The notes under the pieces were generated by a model that was given only the letters and a program-made list of their open reading frames with translations, was not told where the DNA came from and searched no databases. A DNA stretch of 64,000 bases, taken from contig NZ_BLPF01000004.1 of the NCBI RefSeq assembly GCF_011764425.1, positions 372,001 through 436,000 on the forward strand, given 5' to 3'. The translations under genes and the position numbers were made by a program. Below are positions 20,085 to 28,547 of the stretch, piece after piece (positions within the stretch are counted from its first letter, which is position 1; every line of letters begins with the position of its first letter). This DNA comes from Phytohabitans houttuyneae. Its GTDB lineage: Bacteria > Actinomycetota > Actinomycetes > Mycobacteriales > Micromonosporaceae.

Positions 20085-20612
20085 GTGACTGTGACGACCC
20101 GCCTCGTGCGCCTCGACGACGTACCGGCCATCACCGACCTGGTCAAGACAAACCGTGAGTTTCTCGCCCCCTGGGAGCCGGCGCGCGACGAGGACTACTT
20201 CACGGAGGAGACGCAGCGCGCGATCGTCGAGACAGGGCTGGCGGCGTACGAGCGGGGCACCGGCGTCCCGCACCTCATCCTCGACGGCGGTGAGCTCGTC
20301 GGCCGGATCAACCTCAACGACATCGTGCGCGGGCCGTTCCAGTCGTGCCACCTCGGCTACTGGGTGGCCGAGAGCGCGAACGGGCGCGGCGTGGCGACGG
20401 CGGCGGTGGCGGCGATCGTGCGGGTCGCGTTCGAGGAGATGGGGCTGCACCGCATCCAGGCCGGCACGCTCGTGCACAACGCCGGTTCGCAGAAGGTCCT
20501 CGCGCGCAACGGGTTCGTCCAGTTCGGCACCGCCCCGCAGTACCTCAGCATCGCCGGCCGCTGGCAGACGCACGACCTCTTCCAGCTCATCGCGCCGGAG
20601 CGGTCCGCGTAG
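20085..20612 (+). CDS. GNAT N-acetyltransferase (RimJ/RimL type)
   Basis: GTG 20085 gives 175 residues. The acetyl-CoA-binding signature is present as GYWVAESANGRGVATAAVAA (the Q/RxxGxG/A turn reads NGRGVA), followed by GLHRIQAGTLVHNAGSQKVL and NGFVQFG, which are classic for the RimJ/L protein-N-terminal acetyltransferases. It transfers an acetyl group to an N-terminal amine of a ribosomal or other protein. It is followed 10 bp later by the flavin/F420 oxidoreductase gene on the same strand, so the two are probably co-transcribed. Confidence 0.88.
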   Translation: MTVTTRLVRLDDVPAITDLVKTNREFLAPWEPARDEDYFTEETQRAIVETGLAAYERGTGVPHLILDGGELVGRINLNDIVRGPFQSCHLGYWVAESANGRGVATAAVAAIVRVAFEEMGLHRIQAGTLVHNAGSQKVLARNGFVQFGTAPQYLSIAGRWQTHDLFQLIAPERSA

Positions 20613-20622
20613 CCTTGGCGCG

Positions 20623-21024
20623 GTGGACTTCGAGAAGGCGCGCGACTTCGTCCGGCGCAACCACCAGGCGGTACTGACCACGTACTACCCGGACGGGCGG
20701 GCGCAGCTGACGCCGGTCACCGCCGGGGTGGACGAGGCCGGCCACGTGGTCATCAGCGCCCGCGAGCACCTGGTCAAGACCCGCAACGTCGCGCGCGACC
20801 CGCGAGTGGTGCTGTGCGTCCTCAACGACCGCTTCTACGGCGAATGGGTGTACGTCGAGGGCAACGCCGAGGTCGTCCACCTGCCCGAGGCGATGGAGCC
20901 ACTCGTCGACTACTACCGGCGCATCTCGGGTGAGCACCCGGACTGGGACGACTACCGCGCCGCGATGGAGCGGGACAAGCGGGTCCTGCTCCGGATCACG
21001 ATCACCCGCGCCGGTCCGGGCTGA
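20623..21024 (+). CDS. PPOX-class F420- or flavin-dependent oxidoreductase
   Basis: A 133-residue split-barrel protein starting at GTG 20623. Typical elements are the N-terminal helix FVRRNHQAVLTTYYPDGR, strands around LTPVTAGVDEAGHVVIS, and VYVEGNAEVVHLPEA. Pyridoxamine-phosphate-oxidase-like proteins of this size in actinobacteria often use F420. The substrate cannot be told. Its last 23 bp overlap the end of the convergent hydrolase gene. Confidence 0.8.
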   Translation: MDFEKARDFVRRNHQAVLTTYYPDGRAQLTPVTAGVDEAGHVVISAREHLVKTRNVARDPRVVLCVLNDRFYGEWVYVEGNAEVVHLPEAMEPLVDYYRRISGEHPDWDDYRAAMERDKRVLLRITITRAGPG

Positions 21025-21796
21025 AAAAGTCGATCAGCACCGGGGCGAGCGCGTCCGGCGCCACGTCGTGGGTCTGGCCGTCGAGCACCCGGTGCTCCGC
21101 GGTGGGGATCAGGTCGGCTGCGGCCTTCGCGGCCGCCCGGAGGTTTTCCGGGCTGGCGCCGCCGCCGATCACCACGACCGGCACGGTCACCCGCGCCGCC
21201 ACCGCACGCGGCACGCGGCCTTCGGTGAGGATCTCGTCGTCGTACGCGAGGGTGGGCGCGATCGCCTCCAGCACGGCGAACGCCGGCGATCCGCGGAAGC
21301 CGGCGATGGCCTCGGGCGGCATGCCGACGTGCCTCATGAACCGCGCCACGGCGTCGCCCCGGCGGCCGGCGTCGAGCAGCTCCCGCAGCTCCGTCGCGTA
21401 CTCCTTGATCCGCGTGCCGTCTTCGAACTCGCCCGTGTACGGCGGCTCGTACATCGCGACCTTCGTGATGCCCGGCTCTTCGGCGGCGGTCGTGAGGGCC
21501 AGCGCCGCACCGGAGGAGATGCCGTACACACCGGCCTCGCCGCCGGCCGCCGCGACGAGCGCACGCAGGTCCTCGACCTCGCGGGCGGGTGCGTACGGCA
21601 ACGTGTCGGTGCTCTCGCCCCGGCCGCGCCGGTCGTACGTGAACACGGTGAAGGCCTCGCTGAGCAGCGCGGCGAGCGGGCGCATCGGCCCGGCGGCGCG
21701 GTAGCACATCCCGCCGTCGACGAGGATGAGCGCGGGCCCGCTGCCGCTGCGCTCGTAGCCGATCGTGGTGCCGTCGGTGGAAGTCAGGGTGGGCAT
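21002..21796 (-). CDS. Alpha/beta hydrolase
   Basis: A 264-residue alpha/beta hydrolase. The nucleophile elbow is GISSG (YGISSGAALAL), the oxyanion region is LILVDGG, and the acid/His end is EHRVLDGQTHDVAPDAL. TYDRRGRGES is the usual loop after strand 4. It is a serine esterase- or lipase-like enzyme of unknown substrate. It lies 11 bp downstream of the SRPBCC gene on the same strand, so ArsR, SRPBCC and hydrolase likely form one operon. Confidence 0.87.
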   Translation of the reverse strand: MPTLTSTDGTTIGYERSGSGPALILVDGGMCYRAAGPMRPLAALLSEAFTVFTYDRRGRGESTDTLPYAPAREVEDLRALVAAAGGEAGVYGISSGAALALTTAAEEPGITKVAMYEPPYTGEFEDGTRIKEYATELRELLDAGRRGDAVARFMRHVGMPPEAIAGFRGSPAFAVLEAIAPTLAYDDEILTEGRVPRAVAARVTVPVVVIGGGASPENLRAAAKAAADLIPTAEHRVLDGQTHDVAPDALAPVLIDFFSPDRRG

Positions 21797-21807
21797 GTCG
21801 AAGCTCC

Positions 21808-22251
21808 TCAGGAAGTGATCCGCGCCAGGTAGGCGTCGAAGCGGTCGAGGCTGGTCTGGAATCCGGCCCGGGCCTGCGCGCTCAGGTACGCCTCCGGCAC
21901 GTTGGTCTGATGGGTGGTGACCTCGGTGCGTCCGTCGCCGAGGTCGGTGAACGTGATGCTGGTGCGCATGCCGCCCTCGACGCCGGGCTCGATCCAGACC
22001 AGCAGGTCCGGGCGGCGCACCTCGACGTATACGGCCCGCATGGTGTACGTGCTGCCGTCCGCGTCGTTGACCATCGTGGTCTCGAAGGCACCGCCGGGGC
22101 GCAGGTCGACGGTGATGTTTTCTACCGGTGTCGTGGTGCCGGTCGGTCCCCAGAAGTGGGCCAGGTGCTCCGCGCTGGTCATGCAGTCGAAGAGCAGCTC
22201 GGGCGGCGCCTGGTGCACGCGCTTGTACGTAAGCTCGCCCGTCCCGCTCAT
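21808..22251 (-). CDS. SRPBCC (AHSA1-like) protein
   Basis: ATG 22251 (147 residues) overlaps the TGA of the ArsR gene (ATGA), so the two are coupled. Family hallmarks are YKRVHQAPPELLFDCMT, HLAHFWGPTG, the GGAFE turn and TSITFTDLGDGRTEVT. These proteins form a hydrophobic cavity and are often paired with an ArsR repressor in actinobacteria. The bound ligand is unknown. Confidence 0.87.
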   Translation of the reverse strand: MSGTGELTYKRVHQAPPELLFDCMTSAEHLAHFWGPTGTTTPVENITVDLRPGGAFETTMVNDADGSTYTMRAVYVEVRRPDLLVWIEPGVEGGMRTSITFTDLGDGRTEVTTHQTNVPEAYLSAQARAGFQTSLDRFDAYLARITS

Positions 22252-22586
22252 CGCGCGCCCTCCCGGAGCGCGGCCAGGTGCGCGTCGAGGCGGTCGTGGC
22301 GGTCGGCCCAGACCTTGCGGTGCCGGGCGATCCACTCCACCGCGGTGTCGAGGTGCGCGGTGTCGAGCGCGCACGGCCGCGCCTGCCCGGTCCGTGAGCG
22401 GGTGATCAGGCGGGCCTTCTCCAGCACCTTGAGGTGCTTGGAGATCGCCTGCTGGCTCATCGCGAACGGCTGCGCCAGCTGGCTCACCGTCGCGTCGCCG
22501 CGGGCCAGGTGCTCGAGGATGGCCCGGCGGGTGGGGTCGGCCAGCGCCGAGAACACCAGGGTCAGGTCGTCTTCCAGTACTGCCAC
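22248..22586 (-). CDS. ArsR-family transcriptional repressor
   Basis: GTG 22586 follows GGGAG, giving 112 residues. The winged helix is clear: FSALADPTRRAILEHLARG, TVSQLAQPFAMSQQAISKHL (recognition helix) and LITRSRTGQARPC (wing). The metal-binding ELCVCDL motif of classical ArsR is absent, so this belongs to the subfamily coupled to SRPBCC proteins, which senses something other than metal. It is probably autoregulated through the two palindromes just upstream. Confidence 0.9.
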   Translation of the reverse strand: MAVLEDDLTLVFSALADPTRRAILEHLARGDATVSQLAQPFAMSQQAISKHLKVLEKARLITRSRTGQARPCALDTAHLDTAVEWIARHRKVWADRHDRLDAHLAALREGAR

Positions 22587-22602
22587 GCTCCCGACCCTAT
22601 CC

Positions 22603-22634
22603 ACAACCACTCAGTTGCACAACCGTCAGGTTGT
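22603..22634. promoter_or_regulatory. Two adjacent 16-bp palindromes, ArsR operator candidate
   Basis: The second unit (22619-22634) is a perfect ACAACC-GTCA-GGTTGT inverted repeat. The first (22603-22618) is ACAACC-ACTC-AGTTGC with two mismatches. They sit head to tail without a gap, 17 to 48 nt upstream of the repressor start, in the position expected for an autoregulatory operator. Confidence 0.7.
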
Positions 22635-22639
22635 AGATG

Positions 22640-22726
22640 ATGGCGATCGAGGGCATGGCGCCGGCGCGCGGGTCAGCCGGTGACGACCTGCTCGCCGCCA
22701 TCGACGAGCTACTCGCCGGCCGCTGA
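22640..22726 (+). other. 28-codon remnant, C-terminal-like peptide
   Basis: A short frame starting at ATG 22640 and ending DDLLAAIDELLAGR-stop. It looks like the amphipathic C-terminal helix of a larger protein rather than an independent gene. It lies immediately beside the ArsR operators and overlaps the end of the GH5 remnant, so it probably marks a deletion joint. Confidence 0.3.
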
Positions 22727-23347
22727 GCGGGCCAGGTGGCCGGCCGACTCGCCGATCCAGATGGGCGTCCCGGTGCGGCGCATGAACTCGGTGCGGCGCA
22801 GGAACGTCTCCTCCACCACCTGGCGGTCGAAGTACTCGCCGCGGGCCATCCCCGGGTACTCGCTGCCCGCCGCCATCCCCGGCAGCGCGTAGTCGTGTGC
22901 GGTGTAGACCGTGTTGGCGAACGGCTCGGTGAACGCGGAAAAGTCGGTGGAGTACCTGTTTCCGTCCAGGAACAGCACGTGCCGCGGGTCGACCGCGCGG
23001 ATCGCCCGCTCCAGCCGCGCGTAGAACGGGCCGATCACCTCGCCGGACGGGTCGGCCGGCTCGTTGACCGGGTTGTAGCCGGCGACGGTGGGGTTGTCGC
23101 GGCGAGGTACCCGGCGTCGGCCGCGTCGAAGAAAGTCGGTGAGGAAACGTCGAAGTACCGCCGGTACCCCTCCTCGCCGAGCACCCGCCGCAGTGCTTTG
23201 CGCTGCTGCGACTCCGTGCCGGGGTAGCCGGTGATGAAGTTTTCCATGTTGAGCCAGCCGCCCGGGCCGACGCCGGCGAGCGTCACCGGCTGCCCGCCCG
23301 CGTCCACGAGGCGGTCGCCACGAAGCTCTATCCACTTTAGACCCAAG
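22709..23347 (-). pseudogene. GH5 cellulase-like glycoside hydrolase remnant
   Basis: Two parts of one GH5-type enzyme lie in different frames. The N-terminal part reads WIELRGDRLVDAGGQPVTLA, GGWLNMENFITGYPGTE, then GEEGYRRYFD. The C-terminal part reads DNPTVAGYNPVNEPADP (with the acid/base Glu in NEP), VLFLDGNRYSTDFSAF and TPIWIGE. About 80 residues between GYLA and DNPTVAGY, normally holding the RIPVNY and IDLH segments, are missing. The protein also stops shortly after the nucleophile Glu of IGE. A five-residue patch after YFD is out of frame and then restored. It is non-functional. A TTG at 23347 overlaps the LacI remnant upstream. Confidence 0.75.
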
Positions 23348-23570
23348 TCGGTACCGGTCCGGTCGTGTCGCGTACGAGCAGGCGTGGCTGGAAGCGCGCG
23401 TCGTAGCCCGGGGGAGCGCCGCTCATCAGCGCCCACAGCCGGTCCCACGCCTGCCGGCCCAGCTCGTTTTGGGGATCGAGGCGGTGGTGAGCGGCGGCGT
23501 CGTGTAGCGGGCGAACGGGATGTCGTCGAAGCCGGTGATGGAAAGCTGGCCGGGCACCGAGACGCGAAGA
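23337..23570 (-). pseudogene. C-terminal fragment of a LacI-family repressor
   Basis: The first frame reads SVPGQLSITGFDDIPFARYT, the hallmark effector-domain segment of LacI/GalR regulators. The reading then shifts near 23490 to QAWDRLWALMSG and FQPRLLVRDTTG, the usual C-terminus. The DNA-binding domain and ~250 residues are absent. It lies directly upstream of the GH5 remnant, which suggests a former regulator-glycosidase operon. Confidence 0.75.
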
Positions 23571-23755
23571 ACACCCAGCTGCCCAACGGGCACAACCGCC
23601 AGACCCCGTCGCTGCCGATCTCCCTGCCCGGCAACGGAAGCCTGCTCGCCGCGGTGGCGCTGATGGCGGCCGGCTGGGAGGGCGGCCCGCCGGCGCCCGG
23701 CTTTCCCACCGAGGGCTGGGACGTGCGGCACGAGGGCCTGCACCCGTCACCCTGA
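23571..23755 (+). pseudogene. C-terminal fragment of an unknown secreted or carbohydrate enzyme
   Basis: An open plus-strand stretch encoding LPNGHNRQTPSLPISLPGNG, LLAAVALMAAGW and GWDVRHEGLHPSP-stop. The composition is clearly that of a real protein end, but there is no start, and it abuts the LacI fragment on the other strand at about 23570. It resembles the tail of large actinobacterial glycosidase-like proteins; the family is not certain. Confidence 0.5.
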
Positions 23756-23757
23756 GC

Positions 23758-23807
23758 CAGATCGTGGTACGAATCGGCCCCAGAGGGCGGATCCATACCA
23801 CGATCTG
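23758..23807. repeat. Palindromic element, 12-bp perfect arms
   Basis: CAGATCGTGGTA and its exact complement TACCACGATCTG flank a 26-bp core that is itself partly self-complementary (GAATCGGCCCC against GGGCGGATC). It could be a terminator between converging genes, but the length and layered symmetry also fit a REP/MITE-like repeat. It sits at the edge of the fragment patch. Confidence 0.55.
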
Positions 23808-23823
23808 TCCCGTATGACAGGGC

Positions 23824-25308
23824 CTAGCTCACGGTGACGCGCACGTCGTCGACGCCGGCCTCGACGAGGCTGGCGGTGGAGGCGTCCGCCGCCGCGACGA
23901 GCACGCGCACCTGCTGCCCGGCGTAGGCGGAGATGCTCCAGCTGCCGGTGGCCCAGGCGCCGTTGCGGTTGGCGGCCGCGCCGGCCTGGGTGAAGAGCAC
24001 CGCCGTCCCACCACTGTGCACGATCGACACCCGGAAGAAGTCGGCGGTGGAGGAGTTGCTGCCGTGGGCCAGGTACCACGACATCGACAGCGTCAGCGTG
24101 CCGCTGGCGGGCAGCGCGATCGGCGGTGAAAGGGCGCTCGTGGTGCCACCGTCGACGTCGTACGTTCCCGCGTCGGTGCCCGCCAGCGCACCGGTGACCA
24201 GGTCGTTCACGCCGGAGACCGTGGTGCCGAGCTGCTTGGCGCCGCTGGAGGTGGTGGCGGCGGGGTCGGCGCGTTCCCACGTTCCGGTGGTGGCGGTGTC
24301 GGTGCCGGACGGGTTGGTGGTCCACCCGGTGGCGGTCTCGAAGGTGTCCGACCAGACCGTGGTGGGTGCGGTGCCGGTGGCGAGTGTCCACAGCGCGTAC
24401 GCGGCCGCGTCACCGGCCCGGTCAAGCACCGTGTCGGAGATGTTGCTCGGGTTGGTGTCGCAGGCCCGGTGGTAGCAGGGGTCGAAGGCGCTCTGCGTGC
24501 CGCCCCACTTGGCCACCTGCGCGGCCGTCTTCACCCGCGATGCGCCGGCCGCCACGCCGGAGGTCTGCACGCCGATCGCGTTGAACGAGGCGTCGTCGGA
24601 GCGCCCCGCGCCCTCGGTGTTCTCCTCGGTCTGCACGCCGATCGAGTCGTAGTACGCCTTCAGCACCTGCCCGACCCCGGACGTGATGCGGTTGATGAAG
24701 TAGCCGCCGTTGACGGAGGCGACCATGTCGAAGTTGAAGTACCCCCGGATCCGCGCCCGCTCCGCCGTGGGCAGCGTGTTGGCGTAGAACTCCGACCCGT
24801 TCAGCCCCTGCTCCTCGTCGGTCCAGAAGGCGAACCGCAGGTGGCTGGTGAGGCTCGGGTTGGTCGCGGCGAGCGTCAGCGCCAGCTCCAGCAGCATGGA
24901 CGAGCCGGAGGCGTTGTCGTTGATGCCCGGCCCGGCGGCGACGCCGTCGAGGTGTGCGCCGAACATGTACACGCTGTTGGGGTCGCCGCCCGGCCAGTCC
25001 GCGATCACGTTCGGCCCGGACCCGGCCGTGCAGCCGGACGTGCAGCTCTGCCGCACGACCGTGAAACCGGCGGCGGTGAGCCGGTTCGCCACGTAGTTGA
25101 CCGACGCGGTGTACCCCGTGGTCGTCGAGCGGCGGTTGCCGCCGTTCGCCGTGGCGATCGACTGGAACTGCAACAGGTGCGCCTTCATGTTCGCGAGGGA
25201 GATGTCGGGGATGGCGGCCACCGCCGCGGCCGGCGCCGCCGGCACGGCGAGTGCGGCCGCCACGAGCGGCACGGCCGCCATCGCACGCAGGATCGACGAG
25301 GGTCTCAC
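23824..25308 (-). CDS. Secreted M28 aminopeptidase with C-terminal beta domain
   Basis: A 494-residue exported metallopeptidase. Signal peptide is residues 1-29. Zinc ligands are recognisable in FGAHLDG (His), GINDNASG (bridging Asp), TDEEQGLNG (Glu-Glu), FNFDMV (Asp) and PCYHRACD (His). This order matches Streptomyces griseus aminopeptidase. After about residue 310 comes a C-terminal domain (VWSDTFETATGWTTNPSGTD, WYLAHGSNSSTADFFRVSI, ending VEAGVDDVRVTVS) typical of beta-sandwich attachment domains. It cleaves N-terminal residues from peptides outside the cell. Confidence 0.93.
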   Translation of the reverse strand: MRPSSILRAMAAVPLVAAALAVPAAPAAAVAAIPDISLANMKAHLLQFQSIATANGGNRRSTTTGYTASVNYVANRLTAAGFTVVRQSCTSGCTAGSGPNVIADWPGGDPNSVYMFGAHLDGVAAGPGINDNASGSSMLLELALTLAATNPSLTSHLRFAFWTDEEQGLNGSEFYANTLPTAERARIRGYFNFDMVASVNGGYFINRITSGVGQVLKAYYDSIGVQTEENTEGAGRSDDASFNAIGVQTSGVAAGASRVKTAAQVAKWGGTQSAFDPCYHRACDTNPSNISDTVLDRAGDAAAYALWTLATGTAPTTVWSDTFETATGWTTNPSGTDTATTGTWERADPAATTSSGAKQLGTTVSGVNDLVTGALAGTDAGTYDVDGGTTSALSPPIALPASGTLTLSMSWYLAHGSNSSTADFFRVSIVHSGGTAVLFTQAGAAANRNGAWATGSWSISAYAGQQVRVLVAAADASTASLVEAGVDDVRVTVS

Positions 25309-25408
25309 GCGACCTCCTAGGCCAAGGGAACGCCGGGGTTACCGGCAGGCGCAGGATATGGCGCGCGCGAAGCGATAGAGAAGACTCAATAGGGTACTGG
25401 GTCTGAGG

Positions 25409-26341
25409 TTATGACCACCCGGTCGCGAGGATGACCGCGACGGTGGCGGTCGCGGCCAGCACGAAGGTGGCGACCGCGAGCTGGATGCGGGTGAGCCGGG
25501 CCAGCGCGGCCTCGTCCGACGACCGTCCCGCGGGCTGCGGCTCGCCCTCCGCGACCGCCCGCAGCCACCGCTCCACCGCCTCGGCGTCCGCGCGCCGCGC
25601 CGGATCCCGCTCGAGCAGGCTGAGCAGCATCGGGGCCAAAGGACCGGCGCGGCGCATCCGGTCCGGCGGTTCGTGGGCCGCCGCCAGCAGCGTCGCGGTC
25701 GTCGTTTCCCTTTGGTACGGGGCGCGCCCTTCCACAGCCGCGTACAGTGTCGCGCCGAGCGACCACATGTCTGTGGCCGGCGTGGACACGCCGTCGCGGA
25801 CCCGTTCCGGCGCGATGTACTGCGGCGACCCGATCAACGCCTCCGCCGGGTCGGTCCCGCTCTCCCGCTGCCGCACCGCCAGGCCGAAGTCGGTGAGCAC
25901 CACCCGCCCGTCGTGGCCTACCAGCACGTTCTGCGGCTTGATGTCGCGGTGGATGATCCCGGCGCGGTGTGCGGCGCGCAGCCCCGCGAGCATGCCGAGC
26001 CCCACCCGCGCCGCCTCGCGCGGGCAGAGCGGGCCGTCGCGGACGACCACGTCGTACAGGGAGCGGGACGGCACGTACTCCATCACGATCCACGGCCGGT
26101 CGGTGTGCAGGATGTCGTGGATCTGCACCACGTTGGGGTGGTTGAGCGAGGCGGCCGAGCGGGCCTCGCGCAGGCTCTGTTGGACGGTGGCGAACTGCCC
26201 CTCGTCGGGCGTCGTCACCTCCTTGACCGCGACGTTGCGGCCCAGCATGTCGTCGGCGGCCAGCCATACCTGGCCCATGCCGCCACTTCCGATCGCCTCC
26301 CTCAGCCGGTAACGGCCGGCGATCACGGTCCCGGTGGTCAC
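25409..26341 (-). CDS. PknB-type Ser/Thr protein kinase, membrane-anchored
   Basis: GTG 26341 overlaps the TGA of the MFS gene (GTGA), which fixes the start. The 310-residue product has the Gly loop GSGGMGQVW, lysine in VAVKEV, catalytic HRDIKPQNVL, DFG, and GSPQYIAPE. All are intact, so it should be active. A single helix near the C-terminus (LAVATFVLAATATVAVILA) anchors it, with almost no extracellular sensor domain. Coupling to a transporter suggests the kinase senses or regulates transport. Confidence 0.92.
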   Translation of the reverse strand: MTTGTVIAGRYRLREAIGSGGMGQVWLAADDMLGRNVAVKEVTTPDEGQFATVQQSLREARSAASLNHPNVVQIHDILHTDRPWIVMEYVPSRSLYDVVVRDGPLCPREAARVGLGMLAGLRAAHRAGIIHRDIKPQNVLVGHDGRVVLTDFGLAVRQRESGTDPAEALIGSPQYIAPERVRDGVSTPATDMWSLGATLYAAVEGRAPYQRETTTATLLAAAHEPPDRMRRAGPLAPMLLSLLERDPARRADAEAVERWLRAVAEGEPQPAGRSSDEAALARLTRIQLAVATFVLAATATVAVILATGWS

Positions 26342-27537
26342 GCAAGCGATTCGGAACGCCTCTGCTCGGGGATTGGTGCCTCTTCGCGGGCCTTCATCAG
26401 GCGGGCCATCGGCCACCAGACCGCGAGCTGGAGCAACGCCAGCACCAGCGTAAACGGCAGGAGTGTCCACACACCCACCCCTTGCGCGACCGCGCCGGCG
26501 AGCCAGGGGAGGGCGGAGCCGCCGACGACCGACCCGGCGTTCATCACGCCGATCGCGGAGGGCACGAGGCGCTGGCTGGTGAGGCGCGGCGCCACCGCCA
26601 TCGCGGTCGGGAAGATCGGCCCGAGGAAGAAGCCGAGCAGCACCATGCCCGCCACCGCCGGCACCGTGCCGGGCAGCACCCAGGTGAGCAGCGCCGCCGC
26701 GATGACGCCGGCGAGGCAGGTGTACATCAGGCCGACCGCGGTGAGCCCGAGCCGCGCGACCAGCGGGCTCAGCAGGAAGCGGCCAGCCGTGAGCCCCAGC
26801 CAGTAGCCGCTCACCACGTACCCGGCGAGCAGGTCGGACTGGTCGCGCGCCTCGACGAGATAGCTGAAGCCCCAGTTGCCGACGCCGATCTCCAGTCCGA
26901 CGTAGACGGCCAGGAGGATGGCGCCGAGCAGCACGCCCCGCTGCAGCAGGACCCGCTCCTTGGACTTGGCCTCGGTGTGCGCGGGCGCGCCGGCGGATCG
27001 GGGGTACGCCAGGAGGAAGCCCGCCGTGATCGGCGCCGCCACCAGCGCGAGCACCAACCACACCGCCGGCCAGGCGCTCACGTCGGTGATCCAGTTGGCC
27101 AGCGGCGGCCCGATCAGCGCGCCGACGCCGAAGAACCCGTGCAGGCGGTTGAGCAGCGTGGTCGCGTTGGGCAGGCCGGCCAGGTACGCGTTGAGCACCG
27201 ACTCGAGCGTGCCCATCGCGTACCCCGTGGCGATCTGCAGCACGACGAACGCGATGAACGGGGGTCGGGTGGCGGTATACAGGGCGGCCAGCACGTAGGC
27301 GACGCCGCCGACCGCGAGGGCCACCCGCGTGCCGGCGCGGTGGATCAGCTCGCCGGCGGTGGCCCCGGCGAGCACGAAGCCGGCCGAGCCGGTGAAGAAC
27401 GTGAGGCCGATCGTGGCCCGCGAGACGCCGTAGTCGTCCATCTGGGCGACGAGCAGCACGCCGTTGATGCCGGCGCTGATGCCGACGAGCACGAACGCGG
27501 TGTAGGCGAGGACGACGGAGGTTTGGCGATGGCGCAT
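26338..27537 (-). CDS. MFS transporter
   Basis: About 400 residues with twelve hydrophobic helices and the MFS loop after helix 2 (ELIHRAGTRVALAVGG). The best start is ATG 27537 with GAGGG five nt upstream; GTG 27549 is possible. The sequence recalls fucose permease-type or drug/sugar MFS members, but the substrate is not readable. Its stop overlaps the start of the Ser/Thr kinase, so the two proteins are made together. Confidence 0.88.
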   Translation of the reverse strand: MRHRQTSVVLAYTAFVLVGISAGINGVLLVAQMDDYGVSRATIGLTFFTGSAGFVLAGATAGELIHRAGTRVALAVGGVAYVLAALYTATRPPFIAFVVLQIATGYAMGTLESVLNAYLAGLPNATTLLNRLHGFFGVGALIGPPLANWITDVSAWPAVWLVLALVAAPITAGFLLAYPRSAGAPAHTEAKSKERVLLQRGVLLGAILLAVYVGLEIGVGNWGFSYLVEARDQSDLLAGYVVSGYWLGLTAGRFLLSPLVARLGLTAVGLMYTCLAGVIAAALLTWVLPGTVPAVAGMVLLGFFLGPIFPTAMAVAPRLTSQRLVPSAIGVMNAGSVVGGSALPWLAGAVAQGVGVWTLLPFTLVLALLQLAVWWPMARLMKAREEAPIPEQRRSESLA

Positions 27538-27670
27538 GGGTGCCCTCACAAGCTATCGCAACTTTTCCGAAAGTCAGGTCACTATAACGGCCGATGAGTC
27601 ATGCGGCGTTCGCTTAAAGCGTTAATTTCGAGGGCTGAACTTCCGGAAATCGCGCCCTACGGTATCCCAC

Positions 27671-28531
27671 ATGGTCTCCGATATGATCTCGCGATTGACC
27701 GGCTGGCTACGCCGGCTGCCGCCCCCGCACGAGCGCTTCGAGGGGCTTGCGGCGGCGCTCGACGAGGAGTTCGGCGGGCGCCGGGAGCCGATCACGGCGG
27801 CGGCCTGTGCCGAGATCGAGCGAGCCGCCTGGCCGTACGCCCGGCACCTGTTGCTCCACTTCGACCCGGCCGGCACCGGCCCGCCCGACGAGGTGGCACC
27901 GGGCTGGCCCGAGCCCGACCCGGCCGTGGTCCTGCCCGCGGCCGCCCAGGTGCGCGAAGTGTCCAGGATGGACGGTGGCGCCTGCCTGATCCGGGTCGAC
28001 GGCCTCGACGCGCTGCGCTTCGCCCAGCCGTACCTCGACGCCGCGTTCGCCCTCGCCCGCGGTGCGACCGCTATCCTGCTCGACCTGCGCGCCAACGGCG
28101 GCGGCTCTCCGGAGACGGTCGCGTACATCGCCGGCCGGCTGCTCGGCGACCGGGCCGTTCACCTCTCCGACGTGACCTACCGCGATCACACCCGTCAGTG
28201 GTGGACGCCCGACCTGCCACAAGGGACGGCGGTGCCCTCGGAGGTGCCGGTGGCGGTGCTGGTCAGCGACCGCACGTTCTCCTCCGGCGAGGCGCTCGCG
28301 TACCACCTGCGGGCCCGCGGGCGGGTCACGGTCGTCGGTGGACGGACGCCCGGGGCCGCCGACCACATCACCGAGATCCGGCTCGCGCCCACCGTCGTGG
28401 GTCAGGTGCCCATCGGGTACGTGACCGACGCCGTCAGCGGCGCCAACTGGGAGGGGACGGGGGTTGTGCCGCAGCGCGAGGTGCCGGCATCCGAGGCGGT
28501 CACCGCGGCGCTGGAGGCGCTCCGCGCCTGA
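27671..28531 (+). CDS. S41 family peptidase (tail-specific protease-like)
   Basis: A 286-residue protein. The C-terminal half shows the S41 core: AILLDLRANGGGSPETVAYIAG (substrate loop), VAVLVSDRTFSSGEALAYHL (nucleophile Ser in SSGEA), VVGGRTPGAADH. There is no PDZ domain and no signal peptide, so it is a cytosolic interphotoreceptor-retinoid-binding-protein-like subgroup member. Start is ATG 27671 without a strong ribosome site; ATG 27683 is an alternative. It is divergent from the MFS gene. Confidence 0.87.
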   Translation: MVSDMISRLTGWLRRLPPPHERFEGLAAALDEEFGGRREPITAAACAEIERAAWPYARHLLLHFDPAGTGPPDEVAPGWPEPDPAVVLPAAAQVREVSRMDGGACLIRVDGLDALRFAQPYLDAAFALARGATAILLDLRANGGGSPETVAYIAGRLLGDRAVHLSDVTYRDHTRQWWTPDLPQGTAVPSEVPVAVLVSDRTFSSGEALAYHLRARGRVTVVGGRTPGAADHITEIRLAPTVVGQVPIGYVTDAVSGANWEGTGVVPQREVPASEAVTAALEALRA

Positions 28532-28547
28532 TCGTTCGCGGACCCAA

